From NCBI RefSeq assembly GCF_003355455.1, contig NZ_CP031357.1, positions 598,501 through 662,500 on the forward strand: a stretch of 64,000 nucleotides of DNA. The letters are read 5' to 3'. Position 1 is the stretch's first letter, and every line of letters starts with the position of its first letter. The notes beneath the pieces were generated by a model that saw nothing but the letters and a program-made list of their open reading frames with translations, was not told where the DNA came from and did no database searches. Source of the stretch: Erythrobacter aureus (GTDB lineage: Bacteria; Pseudomonadota; Alphaproteobacteria; Sphingomonadales; Sphingomonadaceae). Below, piece by piece: positions 40,326 through 49,042 of the stretch. The position numbers and the translations under genes are program-made.

Positions 40326-41619
40326 ATGAGCTTTCCCTGGGCCAAGGAATACACCCCGACCAATCCGGTCATGAAGTTCTTCGACGAGAAGCTGCCATTG
40401 CCGCGTCTCGTCTACGACGCGGTCGGCGCGGGCTATCCGGTTCCGCGCAACCTGTCCTATTTCTGGAATTTCGGCGTTCTCGCTGGATTTTTCCTGGTGG
40501 TGCAGATTGTCACGGGCGTCGTGCTGGCGATGCACTATGCGGCTAACGCGCAGGTTGCCTTCGCCACGACCGAACACATCATGCGCGATGTCAACTGGGG
40601 CTGGCTGATGCGCTATGCCCATGCCAATGGCGCGAGCTTCTTCTTCATCGTCGTCTATCTCCACATCTTCCGCGGCTTCTTCTACAGTTCGTACAAGGCC
40701 CCGCGCGAGATGATCTGGCTACTCGGCGTCGTGATCTTCCTGCTCATGATGGCGACCGCCTTCATGGGGTACGTCCTTCCCTGGGGCAGATGAGCTTCTG
40801 GGGTGCCAAGGTCATCACGGGCTTGTTCGGCGCGATCCCGCTGGTGGGCGAGCCGATCCAGATCTGGCTGCTCGGCGGCTTCGCCCCGACAACGCTGCCC
40901 TGAACCGGTTCTTCAGCCTGCACTTCCTGCTGCCCTTCGTGATCGCCGCCGTCGTGATCCTGCACGTCTGGGCGCTGCACATTCCGGGGTCGTCGAACCC
41001 GACCGGTGTCGAAGTGAAGCAGGAAAGCGATACGCTGCCCTTCCACCCGTACTACACGGCGAAGGACGGCTTCGGTCTCGGCGTCGCGCTGCTGCTGTTC
41101 TTCGCGATGGTGTTCTTCCTGCCCAACGCGCTCGGCCATCCGGACAACTATATCGAGGCGAACCCGCTCTCGACCCCGGCGCACATCGTGCCCGAATGGT
41201 ATTTCTGGCCGTTCTACGCGATCTTGCGCGCTTTCACGGTCGACTTCCTGTTCATCCCCGCCAAGCTGCTCGGCGTGATCGCGATGTTCGGCTCGATCCT
41301 GATCTGGTTCTTCCTGCCCTGGCTCGACAAGTCGCCGGTGCGCAGTGGCCATTACCGGCCGCTGTTCCGCAAGTTCTTCTGGTTCGGCCTTATTCCCGCG
41401 ATGATCGTTCTGTTCATCTGCGGCGGTGCCCCGGCGGAAGAGCCCTATGTGATGCTCAGCCAGATCGCGACGGCTTACTACTTCCTGCACTTCCTGGTGA
41501 TCCTCCCGATTGTCAGCCAGATCGAGAAGCCCGAACCGCTGCCCTATTCGATCACCGAAGCCGTGCTTGGCGAAGACAAGCAGGCGGTGCTCGGCGAAAA
41601 CGCAAAACCGGCCGTCTAA
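40326..41619 (+). CDS. petB: Cytochrome b of the bc1 complex, two single-base frameshifts as read
   Basis: Membrane core of the bc1 complex, binding two b hemes. From ATG 40326 the frame runs to MGYVLPWGR then stop; adding one C near 40787 (GGGC for GGGCC) gives LPWGQMSFWGAKVITGLFGA, and adding one C to the run 40884-40887 gives GGFAPDNAALNRFFSLHFLLPF, then continuous sequence through HIPGSSNPTGV, PEWYFWPFYAILRAF and a stop at 41619. Corrected length 431. All heme and quinone-site regions are intact, so error rather than decay is likely. Lies between intact petA and petC. Confidence 0.93.
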
Positions 41620-41637
41620 GCGAGAACGAGATAGAAA

Positions 41638-42489
41638 ATGACCAAACTTCTCAGCGTCCGCCTCGTCGCCATTCTCGTCGGCCTCGGCTTCGCCCTGATC
41701 GCACTCTACTCCTTCGTTGTCGGGGCCTATGCCGCGATCACGGAGGAAGCCGCCGGACACGTTCCGTATGAAAAGCCGGAAGATATCGCCTATTCTTTTG
41801 ACGGGCCGTTCGGCAAATGGGACATCCAACAGCTTCAGCGCGGCTTCAAGGTCTATGACGAAGTCTGCGCCGCCTGCCACAGCCTCAAATATGTCGCTTT
41901 TCGCGACCTTGAGCAGATCGGGTACGACGAAGGCCAGGTGAAGGCCTTTGCCGCGTCGAAGCAGGTGCCGGGCATCGACCCGAACACCGGCGAAGCGACC
42001 ATGCGCCCCGGCCTTCCGACCGATTATTTCCCGTCGCCCTATCCGAACAATGTCGCGGCGGCTGCAGCGAACAATAACGCCATCCCGCCCGATCTTTCCT
42101 TGATGACCAAGGCGCGCGGAGACGGCACGAACTATGTTGCATCGCTGCTGGCCGGCTATGCCGAACCTTCGGCCGAACTGCTCGAAGAGCATCCCGAGGC
42201 GGCTCCGGGGCCGGGCCTTTATCACAACCCCTATTTCCCCAACCTCAACCTCGCCATGGCACCGCCGCTGACCACCGCCGGTCAGGTGACTTATGACGAC
42301 GGCACCGAGGCGACCGTGCAGCAGATGTCCGAGGACGTCGCGGCCTTCCTGACCTGGACCGCCGAACCGACTCTGGTGGCGCGCAAGCAGACCGGCTGGC
42401 CGGTGCTGATCTTCCTGCTCTTCGCCACCGTGCTTGCCTATATGTCCAAGAAGCAGATCTGGGCTGCCGCAAAGCGCAAGGGCGACTGA
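41638..42489 (+). CDS. petC: Cytochrome c1 of the bc1 complex
   Basis: 283 residues. N-terminal hydrophobic export segment, mature domain with covalent heme site CAACHSLKYVAFRDL, RPGLPTDYFPSPYPN, the axial-Met region NLAMAPPLTTAGQVTY, and a C-terminal membrane helix (TGWPVLIFLLFATVLAYMSKKQIW). Passes electrons from the Rieske protein to soluble or membrane cytochrome c. Nineteen bases after petB and followed by a hairpin terminator, so petABC ends here. Confidence 0.97.
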   Translation: MTKLLSVRLVAILVGLGFALIALYSFVVGAYAAITEEAAGHVPYEKPEDIAYSFDGPFGKWDIQQLQRGFKVYDEVCAACHSLKYVAFRDLEQIGYDEGQVKAFAASKQVPGIDPNTGEATMRPGLPTDYFPSPYPNNVAAAAANNNAIPPDLSLMTKARGDGTNYVASLLAGYAEPSAELLEEHPEAAPGPGLYHNPYFPNLNLAMAPPLTTAGQVTYDDGTEATVQQMSEDVAAFLTWTAEPTLVARKQTGWPVLIFLLFATVLAYMSKKQIWAAAKRKGD

Positions 42490-42512
42490 TCCCTCGGTCG
42501 ACACGAATGACC

Positions 42513-42549
42513 AGCGCCCCTTGCGTCACATCGATGCAAGGGGCGCTTT
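42513..42549 (+). terminator. Likely terminator of petABC
   Basis: Perfect 12-bp stem AGCGCCCCTTGC / GCAAGGGGCGCT with an 11-base loop; only a short TTTC tail, so termination may be partial and apt may receive some read-through. Confidence 0.7.
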
Positions 42550-42568
42550 CGATTCCGGGAGAGACGAT

Positions 42569-43099
42569 ATGACGCCCGCCGACCTGAAAGCCTTGGTCAG
42601 GACCATTCCCGACTTTCCGAAAAAGGGCATCCAGTTTCGCGATATTACGACTCTGCTCGGTAACGGGCGGGGGTTTGCCGCGTCGGTCGAATGGCTGGCG
42701 GATGAGGTGCGCGGGGCCGAGGCCATCGCCGGAATGGAGGCACGCGGGTTCATTTTCGGAGCAGCAGTTTCTGCGCGGCTCGGCCTGCCCTTCTTGCCGA
42801 TCCGCAAATCCGGCAAGCTCCCTTGTCAGGTAATTGGCGTGGATTACGAGCTCGAATACGGACTTGACCGTCTCGAGATGGATCCTCAATCCGTTTCCGA
42901 TGGACAGCAGGTGGCGATCGTCGACGATTTGCTCGCGACGGGGGGTACCGCTCTGGCTGCGACCGCACTGCTTCGCAAGGCGGGTGCCCGGGTCAGCCGG
43001 GCGGCGTTCGTGATCGGCCTTCCCGATCTCGGTGGAAGCAAGCGCCTCGCCGATGAAGCAGTGGACGTCCGTGCCTTGATGGAATTCGCGGGCGATTGA
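42569..43099 (+). CDS. apt: Adenine phosphoribosyltransferase
   Basis: 176 residues from ATG 42569 with GGGAGAG upstream. Seen: TIPDFPKKGIQFRDITTLLGN, GMEARGFIFGAAVSARLGLPFLPIRKSGKLP, DYELEYGLDRLEM and the PRPP loop VAIVDDLLATGGTALAA. Salvages adenine to AMP using PRPP. Sits after the petABC terminator. The longer in-frame opening from 42434 lies within petC and is rejected. Confidence 0.96.
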   Translation: MTPADLKALVRTIPDFPKKGIQFRDITTLLGNGRGFAASVEWLADEVRGAEAIAGMEARGFIFGAAVSARLGLPFLPIRKSGKLPCQVIGVDYELEYGLDRLEMDPQSVSDGQQVAIVDDLLATGGTALAATALLRKAGARVSRAAFVIGLPDLGGSKRLADEAVDVRALMEFAGD

Positions 43100-43192
43100 G
43101 CTGTCCGAGCCGGGGCTGGATATATTCGCCGCTTCGGGCATTTATAGAACTCGCGCCTTGAGCAGCGGATCGTCGCTCAGTCGGGGAGGGGC

Positions 43193-45046
43193 ATGGAACA
43201 GTCTTTAGTCATCGCGATGGTCGGCATATTGGGCATCGGCGCCCAATGGGTGGCCTGGCGCACCGGATGGCCGGCCATCGTTCTGATGTTGGCGGCGGGC
43301 TTCCTGGCCGGGCCGGTCCTCGGCCTGTTCGATCCTGAACATGCCTTTGGCGACCTGCTCGACCCGATGATAGCCATCGGTGTCGCCCTGATCCTGTTCG
43401 AAGGCGGCCTAAGCCTCGATTTTCGTGAATTACGCCATGCCGGCGACGGCGTCTGGCGTCTGGTACTGCTGGGCGGGCCGATTGCCTGGGTGCTTGGCGC
43501 CTTCGCGGCTCACTCGATCGGCGGACTCGAATGGCCGGTCGCGATCCTGTTTGCTGGGATATTGGTGGTCACGGGGCCGACCGTCGTCATGCCGCTGCTG
43601 CGCCAGTCCTCGGTCAAGGCCCGACCGGCGGCGATTCTTAAATGGGAAGCAATTGTCAACGATCCCATCGGCGCGCTGTTCGCAGTCGTTTCCTACGAAT
43701 ATTTCCGTAAGGTGGCCGAAGCACCGGGCTCGGGCCTGATAGAGGTCGTACCGCCCCTGGTCATTGCGGCGATTATCGCCGGTCTGATCGGATATGTCGC
43801 CGCTGCCGCCATCGCCTGGGCCTTTCCGCGCGGGGCCATTCCCGAATACCTCAAAGTGCCCGTCCTTCTGACATCGGTCATCGTGGTGTTCGTGCTCTCC
43901 AACCAAATCGAACATGAAGCCGGTCTGGTCGCGGTCACGGTCATGGGCATCGCTCTGGCGAATATGAACATCACGTCGATTCGGAGCATCCATCCGTTCA
44001 AGCAGAATATCGCCGTCCTGCTGATTTCGGGCATTTTCATTCTGTTGTCGGCCAGCCTCGAGTTCGAGGAACTGGCCTATCTCAACTGGAATTTCGGGCT
44101 GTTCCTGCTCGCTCTGCTCTTTCTCGTGCGCCCGGCAACCATTCTGCTCAGTCTGCTCGGCAGTTCTGTCCCGTGGAACGAGCGGCTGTTCCTCGCCTGG
44201 ATCGCCCCGCGCGGTATCGTTCTCGTCGCTATCTCGGGTCTGTTTGCCCTGCGCCTTGAGGACATTGGGTACGATGGCACGGCCTTGATCGGTCTGAGCT
44301 TCGCAGTGGTGGTGGCAACGATCGTCGCCCATGGATTCACGATCGACCTTGTCGCACGCCTGCTCGACCTCAAGGGCAGCAAGCGGCCCGGCGTCATCAT
44401 CGTCGGAAGCACGCCCTGGACGATCTCGCTCGCGCTGATGATGAAGGAACTGAAATCGCCGGTCATGATTGTCGATCCCAGTTGGCAACGCCTGGCTCTC
44501 GCGCGTCAGAAAGGTCTGCCCTTTTATCACGGCGAGATTCTCAACGAGGCGACCGAGCACAATCTCGATCTGACCCCCTATGCGGTGCTGGTCGCCGCGA
44601 CCGAGAACGAGGCCTATAACGCGCTGGTTTGTAACGAGTTCGCGTATGAAATCGGGCGCGATACGGTATTCCAGCTTGGCGACGCGGTCGACGATGACGA
44701 CCGACATGCCCTGCCCAGCAGCATCCGCGGCCGCGCCCTTTTCGAATCGGGCTTCGGTGTCGAGGACGTCAACGAGCGGCTCGCGCGGGGCTGGGTTTTC
44801 CGCAAAACGAAGCTGTCGGAAGAATTCGATTTCGAGGCCGCGCAGGAGCGCCTGCCCGACGCAGCGTCAATGTTGTTGCTGGTCCGTGAGAGCGGCACGC
44901 TCCGCTTCTTCACCCATGCGGCGCGGCCTGAACCGCGGGCAGGGGACATCATTGTCAGTTTCGCCCCGCCACAGGAACGCAGCGCCCAGGACGCTGCGGC
45001 AAAACGCGAGCGCAAGCGCAACAAGGCCGCCGAACAGGGGACATGA
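43193..45046 (+). CDS. Cation/proton antiporter (CPA1, NhaP-type) with C-terminal regulatory domain
   Basis: 617 residues. About twelve hydrophobic helices with LILFEGGLSLDFRELR, ILVVTGPTVVMPLLRQ, and KWEAIVNDPIGALFAVV carrying the conserved ND pair used for ion exchange; then WIAPRGIVLVAISGLFALRL. From about 400 a cytoplasmic TrkA-N/RCK-like Rossmann domain (GVIIVGSTPWTISLALMMKEL, VMIVDPSWQRLALARQKGLP, LVAATENEAYNALVCNEFA), then a variable tail. Probably Na/H or K/H exchange for pH and salt balance. GGGGAGGGG precedes the ATG. Confidence 0.93.
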   Translation: MEQSLVIAMVGILGIGAQWVAWRTGWPAIVLMLAAGFLAGPVLGLFDPEHAFGDLLDPMIAIGVALILFEGGLSLDFRELRHAGDGVWRLVLLGGPIAWVLGAFAAHSIGGLEWPVAILFAGILVVTGPTVVMPLLRQSSVKARPAAILKWEAIVNDPIGALFAVVSYEYFRKVAEAPGSGLIEVVPPLVIAAIIAGLIGYVAAAAIAWAFPRGAIPEYLKVPVLLTSVIVVFVLSNQIEHEAGLVAVTVMGIALANMNITSIRSIHPFKQNIAVLLISGIFILLSASLEFEELAYLNWNFGLFLLALLFLVRPATILLSLLGSSVPWNERLFLAWIAPRGIVLVAISGLFALRLEDIGYDGTALIGLSFAVVVATIVAHGFTIDLVARLLDLKGSKRPGVIIVGSTPWTISLALMMKELKSPVMIVDPSWQRLALARQKGLPFYHGEILNEATEHNLDLTPYAVLVAATENEAYNALVCNEFAYEIGRDTVFQLGDAVDDDDRHALPSSIRGRALFESGFGVEDVNERLARGWVFRKTKLSEEFDFEAAQERLPDAASMLLLVRESGTLRFFTHAARPEPRAGDIIVSFAPPQERSAQDAAAKRERKRNKAAEQGT

Positions 45047-45047
45047 T

Positions 45048-45671
45048 ATGAACCACCGGCTGACAATCATCATCGCGATTGCTGCGGCATCGCTCGTTCT
45101 TTCGGCTTGCAGCGAGCAGCGCCCGGCGGACACCGACGCCGGGGATTCGGGGGATGCTGGCGAGAAGCGTTCGATCTTCAGGCCCGAATTCCAGGTCGAG
45201 CCGATCGAAACCCTGGACACGCTCGGCACTCTGGAAACACGGGTTTTGTTTCCAGACGGAGCTGAACTGACCGAGGATGCTCTCGCTGAACTGGCAACGG
45301 TCCTGGCGTCGCCTCAGATCGCCGAGGGCGGAGAAATCATTCTGCGGGGGCACAGCGACAGCAGAGGCAGCGATGACGGCAATCTGCGCGCCTCTCAGGC
45401 CCGGGCGGAGGCGGTGCGCGATTGGCTGGTCGAGAACGGGATAGAGAGCGAGAGGATCACGGTCATTGCATTCGGCGAACAAAACCCCGCTGCTCCCAAT
45501 GCCTTGCCCGACGGCTCGCCCAATAAAGAGGGGCGGGCCGCCAATCGCCGTGTGGAAATAGAAGTGCGCAGCGAAGAACAGCCTGCTGAGGGCAAACAGC
45601 CTACGCTCGCCGAAAGCCTTGCTTCGGCCGGGGAAGAGGGTTCGGAAGAAGACCTCGAGACCGAAGAATAG
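45048..45671 (+). CDS. OmpA-family outer-membrane lipoprotein
   Basis: 207 residues from ATG 45048, two bases after the antiporter stop. Lipoprotein signal IIIAIAAASLVLSAC (Cys21), a short acidic linker, then an OmpA-like domain with VLFPDGAELTEDALAELATVL, IILRGHSDSRGSDDGNLRASQARAEAVRDWLVENGI and NRRVEIEV, which bind peptidoglycan. The acidic tail (EEGSEEDLETEE) is unusual. Probably co-transcribed with the antiporter. Confidence 0.88.
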   Translation: MNHRLTIIIAIAAASLVLSACSEQRPADTDAGDSGDAGEKRSIFRPEFQVEPIETLDTLGTLETRVLFPDGAELTEDALAELATVLASPQIAEGGEIILRGHSDSRGSDDGNLRASQARAEAVRDWLVENGIESERITVIAFGEQNPAAPNALPDGSPNKEGRAANRRVEIEVRSEEQPAEGKQPTLAESLASAGEEGSEEDLETEE

Positions 45672-45717
45672 CGTGTTGACGCCGACGTGTCTTCGATGGC
45701 ATTGGCGCATCGCCCGA

Positions 45718-45791
45718 GCGGGTATAGCATAGTGGTAATGCTCCAGCCTTCCAAGCTGGCTAGAGGGGTTCGATTCCCCTTACCCGCTCCA
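45718..45791 (+). tRNA. tRNA-Gly (TCC)
   Basis: 74 bases with encoded CCA. Acceptor GCGGGTA/TACCCGC, D-arm with AGCATAGTGGTAATGC, anticodon stem CCAGC/GCTGG with loop CTTCCAA (anticodon TCC, reading GGA), T-arm GTTCGATTCC. The 219 bases after it, up to panC on the other strand, show no convincing gene. Confidence 0.96.
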
Positions 45792-46010
45792 AACTTCCGA
45801 CCATAAACTAACGAAGCGGCGCGCAGGGGTGCATGGCACTATCGGTAGCGCAAGGCCGGGCGCAGCGGATGCCTTCCGCAGACAGCGCCCCGCACCCGGC
45901 CCTTGCCAAGCGAAGGGCGCCTGCCCGGAGGCACCCTGCTCGATAGACGTTCCAGCGGACCCGCGTTTATCCTTGGTGGCCATTGCCCGAGCGGCGGCCT
46001 GCAACCGGTT

Positions 46011-46868
46011 TCAGTCGACCGCCATATTGTCGATCAGGCGCGTTCCGCCGATCCGGGCGGCAACGAACAGCCGCGTTCCAGGAGCTGCAACGGTGGCGGG
46101 CACAAGATTGTCGCCGTGCCGCAATTCGGCGTAATCCACTGTATCGAAGCCGGAATCGATCAAACGCCGGGCAAGATCGGCCAGAACCGCTTTTGCTGCC
46201 TCTCCTCTTGAAAGGCGCGCAATTGTCTCGTGCATGGCGTGTGGCAGGACGGCCGCGATACTGCGCTGCTGGGTCGAAAGATAGGCGTTGCGACTGCTCA
46301 TCGCGAGCCCGTCAGCCTCGCGTATGATGGGCACGCCGTAAATCGCATCGACATGAGGCGATGTAAGATCGAGATCGCGTGCCATCCGGCGAATAACCGC
46401 AAGCTGCTGCCAGTCCTTCTCGCCGAAAAAGGCCATGTCGGGGCGCACTTGATTGAAGAGCTTGCAGACCACGGTCGCGACACCGTCGAAATGGCCCGGC
46501 CGGTCGGCGCCGCACAAGCCATCGCTCACTCCCGCAACCGATATGTTGGTCGCATAGCCCTCGGGATAGACCTCACTTGGCGGCGGCGCCCAGAGCAGGG
46601 CAACCCCTTCCTTATCGAGCAGCTCCGAATCGCGCGCAAGCTGCCGGGGATAGGCATCGAGATCCTCATTCGCCCCGAACTGACGCGGATTGACGAAAAT
46701 CGACACGGCGACATGGTCCGCAAGTCTGCGGGCCTCGCGCACCAGCGTCAGATGTCCTTCGTGCAAAGCGCCCATGGTCGGTACCAGCGCCAGCGACCCG
46801 GTCTTGCGCAAGGCGGCGGTGGCGCCGCGCAATTCGTTCAATGTCGTGATCGTGTCCAGCGCTCGCAC
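46011..46868 (-). CDS. panC: Pantothenate synthetase
   Basis: Joins pantoate and beta-alanine with ATP to make pantothenate. 285 residues from GTG 46868, which matches the family N-terminus; an 18-codon upstream extension covers a terminator hairpin and is unlikely. Seen: LALVPTMGALHEGHLTLVREAR (HxGH), VSIFVNPRQFGANEDLDAYPR, CGADRPGHFDGVATVVCKLFNQV, FFGEKDWQQLAVIRRM and GLAMSSRNAYLS, all typical. No panB nearby. Confidence 0.95.
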   Translation of the reverse strand: MRALDTITTLNELRGATAALRKTGSLALVPTMGALHEGHLTLVREARRLADHVAVSIFVNPRQFGANEDLDAYPRQLARDSELLDKEGVALLWAPPPSEVYPEGYATNISVAGVSDGLCGADRPGHFDGVATVVCKLFNQVRPDMAFFGEKDWQQLAVIRRMARDLDLTSPHVDAIYGVPIIREADGLAMSSRNAYLSTQQRSIAAVLPHAMHETIARLSRGEAAKAVLADLARRLIDSGFDTVDYAELRHGDNLVPATVAAPGTRLFVAARIGGTRLIDNMAVD

Positions 46869-46878
46869 TCCGCCAACG

Positions 46879-46911
46879 AAAAGGGCGGGGCGATCTGTGC
46901 CGCCCCGCCCC
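46879..46911 (-). terminator. Terminator of the CsgG-like gene
   Basis: GGGCGGGGC and GCCCCGCCC arms (46883-46891, 46902-46910) with a TTTTC tail on the minus strand, 23 bases after the CsgG-like stop and just upstream of panC. Confidence 0.75.
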
Positions 46912-46933
46912 ACTTCTTGCAAGCCGTCCGATA

Positions 46934-47707
46934 TCAGCGCGCTTCGGGCGCCGCCGCCGCGGCATCGACCGGCAGGCCGCCAAGCTGCGTCACCAGATCG
47001 GTATAGGCGTTGAGATAGGCGAGCACGATGATCTGGCCGATCGCCGTATTCTCATAGCTACCAAAGCCGCCCGCAGCACCGCCGCCCCCACCGAACAATC
47101 CGCCCCCGGCCGCCCAGCCGAGATCCTTCTTGCGGAAATATCCCTCGACCAGGGCTTCTTCCACCGTGGTGCGGGCATTCACCAGCGAAAGCACGACATT
47201 CGCTTCGCCTTTCTTGACCCGGATACCACCGGCGATCGCGCCTGCGGTCCGCCCGAACAGTCCGCCGACGACGCCGCCCAGCAGCCCGCCGCCGCCGCCC
47301 GAATTGCTGTTCGCGCTGACTATGTCGGGCTGGAGGAAGTAATCCGCTGTCCGGACCTGGCCCAAGCCCACATTCTGCCCACCCTGCAGCTCGCCCTGCT
47401 CCTGGAGCGCGCGTTCCATCGCCCGGCTCTGCATCGCGCGCCCGCGACTGACCATGGTGAAACAACCGGAGCGCTGGACAAATACACGAATGATCTGTTC
47501 GGGGCTGCCGAGATTGAGTTCGCGCCACCATTTGTCATCCGGCTCGACCACCGCGATGGTGCCGAGGTTCGTGTTGCAGCGCGGAATTTCCATTGTCGCG
47601 CGGTCCTGCGCCTTGCGGCCGGATGAGCGCCCTTGTGCGAGCACCGGCTCGGCCGCCATGCCTGTCATCGAAATTACAGCCAGAGCTGTGAAAAGTACCT
47701 TTTTCAT
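46934..47707 (-). CDS. CsgG/HfaB-family exported protein, glycine-rich
   Basis: 257 residues from ATG 47707 with AGAGGGGGA upstream. A signal peptide (VLFTALAVISMTGMAAEPVLA) without a lipobox Cys. The mature part has GTIAVVEPDDKWW, SPEQIIRVFVQRSGCFTMVSRGRAMQSRAMERALQEQGEL and VRTADYFLQPDIVSANS, matching the CsgG-like nucleotide-free fold, interrupted by two glycine-rich stretches. CsgG is a curli secretion channel and HfaB a holdfast-anchor protein; no partner genes are nearby, so the role is open. Confidence 0.78.
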   Translation of the reverse strand: MKKVLFTALAVISMTGMAAEPVLAQGRSSGRKAQDRATMEIPRCNTNLGTIAVVEPDDKWWRELNLGSPEQIIRVFVQRSGCFTMVSRGRAMQSRAMERALQEQGELQGGQNVGLGQVRTADYFLQPDIVSANSNSGGGGGLLGGVVGGLFGRTAGAIAGGIRVKKGEANVVLSLVNARTTVEEALVEGYFRKKDLGWAAGGGLFGGGGGAAGGFGSYENTAIGQIIVLAYLNAYTDLVTQLGGLPVDAAAAAPEAR

Positions 47708-47933
47708 TATCCGGGATCCCCCTCTGTGAACATTTCGCGGCGGTCGACCTGCTGTCGTTTCTCGCCGGTCAAATGCGACCCGGATGAGCTGCACAATATC
47801 AAAAGTTGCAATGCAGGCTAGTATACATCCGCCATTGTGGGAAAAACCAACGTGCCCCCCATGGCCCTGCGTTGCCGTGGAGCAGCGGGTTGGATAGGGA
47901 CGAGCGCAGCATGATTTACACCGTCACATACCA

Positions 47934-48743
47934 ATGATGTCCCGGCCGCACAGGATCGTGTTCGCCAACGAGAAGGGCGGAACGGGCAAATCCACCACGG
48001 CAGTACATGTCGCGGTGGCGCTTGCCTATCGCGGTGCGAATGTCGCCGCGTTCGATCTCGATCATCGACAGCGCACGATGTGCCGCTATTTCGAAAACCG
48101 CGCCGAAACGATGCAGCGCCGCGGCATCGATCTGCCCACTGCCCGATGCCATGTCGTCGAAGGCATGAACGAAGCTGCGATGGAGAGATTTGTCGAGGAG
48201 CGGGCTGCCGGTGCAGACTTCGTGGTGATCGATACACCCGGCCGTGACGATCCATTGGCTCGCCATGCCGCGACGACGGCCGATACGCTGGTGACGCCGA
48301 TGAATGATAGCTTTGTCGATTTCGATCTCATCGGACAGGTGGAAGGGGAAAGCTTCAAAGTCCGCAAACTGTCCTTCTATGCCGAGCTGATCTGGGAGGC
48401 GCGCATCAAGCGTAGCCGGACATCGATCGAGCAGAACCGCGCGCAGATGGATTGGGTCGTGGTGCGCAACCGCACCGGTTACACCGAGGCGCGCAATATG
48501 GGGCGGATCAACCAGGCTCTGGCCGAAATGTCCAAACGAGTCGGGTTCCGCGTGGCGAAAGGCCTGTCGGAGCGCGTCATTTATCGCGAACTTTTCCCCT
48601 CGGGCCTTACTCTGCTCGACAAGGGGCATTTGGGCGATTTGGGAACCAGCCACCTCGTGGCGCGACAGGAGCTGCGCGGCCTGGTCGCCAGCTTGCGCCT
48701 GCCGGACAATACCGTCGAAATTGTTCCGGAAGGCGCGCAGTGA
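47934..48743 (+). CDS. mipZ: MipZ, ParA-like division-site positioning ATPase
   Basis: 269 residues. Deviant Walker A VFANEKGGTGKSTTAVHVAVAL, AAFDLDHRQRTMCRYFENR (switch region), VVIDTPGRDDPLARHAA (Walker B), and the long MipZ-type centre FVDFDLIGQVEGESFKVRKLSFYAELIWEARIKRS. In Caulobacter MipZ forms a polar gradient and blocks FtsZ polymerisation away from midcell. The start codon could be either of two adjacent ATGs. The downstream J-domain gene overlaps by four bases. Confidence 0.95.
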   Translation: MMSRPHRIVFANEKGGTGKSTTAVHVAVALAYRGANVAAFDLDHRQRTMCRYFENRAETMQRRGIDLPTARCHVVEGMNEAAMERFVEERAAGADFVVIDTPGRDDPLARHAATTADTLVTPMNDSFVDFDLIGQVEGESFKVRKLSFYAELIWEARIKRSRTSIEQNRAQMDWVVVRNRTGYTEARNMGRINQALAEMSKRVGFRVAKGLSERVIYRELFPSGLTLLDKGHLGDLGTSHLVARQELRGLVASLRLPDNTVEIVPEGAQ

Positions 48744-49042
48744 TCCGCCTGCTTGCCCTCGTCCTTCTGGTTTCGGTGGCCTGCCGCCTGATCTTCGGCA
48801 AATGGCCGTGGGATTATCTGAGGGCACAAAGCGCAGCCGATCGCTCGCTTGCGCGTGCGCGCGCCATTCTCGACGTTTCCCGAAATGCGACCGCCGATGA
48901 AATTCGCGCGGCGCACCGTCGCATTGCTACAATAAATCACCCGGATAGAGGGGGTAGCAGCGCCACCTTGCAGGAAGCGAACGCGGCGCGCGATCTCTTG
49001 CTCGACCATCTTTCCCGTATTCGAACGGAGCGTTCCGAATGA
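48740..49042 (+). CDS. Membrane-anchored J-domain protein
   Basis: 100 residues from GTG 48740, overlapping the mipZ stop. One N-terminal helix (LLALVLLVSVACRLIF), then a compact J-domain: ARAILDVSRNATADEIRAAHRRIATINHPDRGGSSATLQEANAARDLLLDHL, with the HPD tripeptide that stimulates DnaK. The layout (helix plus terminal J-domain) resembles Tim14/DjlC-like proteins. The stop overlaps the phosphohexomutase start, so three genes are coupled in series. Confidence 0.87.
   Translation: MIRLLALVLLVSVACRLIFGKWPWDYLRAQSAADRSLARARAILDVSRNATADEIRAAHRRIATINHPDRGGSSATLQEANAARDLLLDHLSRIRTERSE

Noticed and set aside
40326..41619. petB as a true pseudogene
   Set aside because: Both breaks are single missing C bases in short runs, the rest is fully conserved, and petA and petC are intact; an aerobic bc1 operon with a dead cytochrome b is implausible.
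40762..42504. A 580-codon open frame on the minus strand
   Set aside because: Antisense to petB and petC, whose products are unmistakable; the translation is rich in His, Arg, Glu and Gln as expected of a GC-rich shadow frame.
43430..44707. A 425-codon minus-strand frame
   Set aside because: Antisense to the cation/proton antiporter; composition typical of shadow frames and no ribosome site.
45792..46010. A possible 74-codon minus-strand gene after tRNA-Gly
   Set aside because: No ribosome site, no conserved pattern, and it would run into the tRNA gene.
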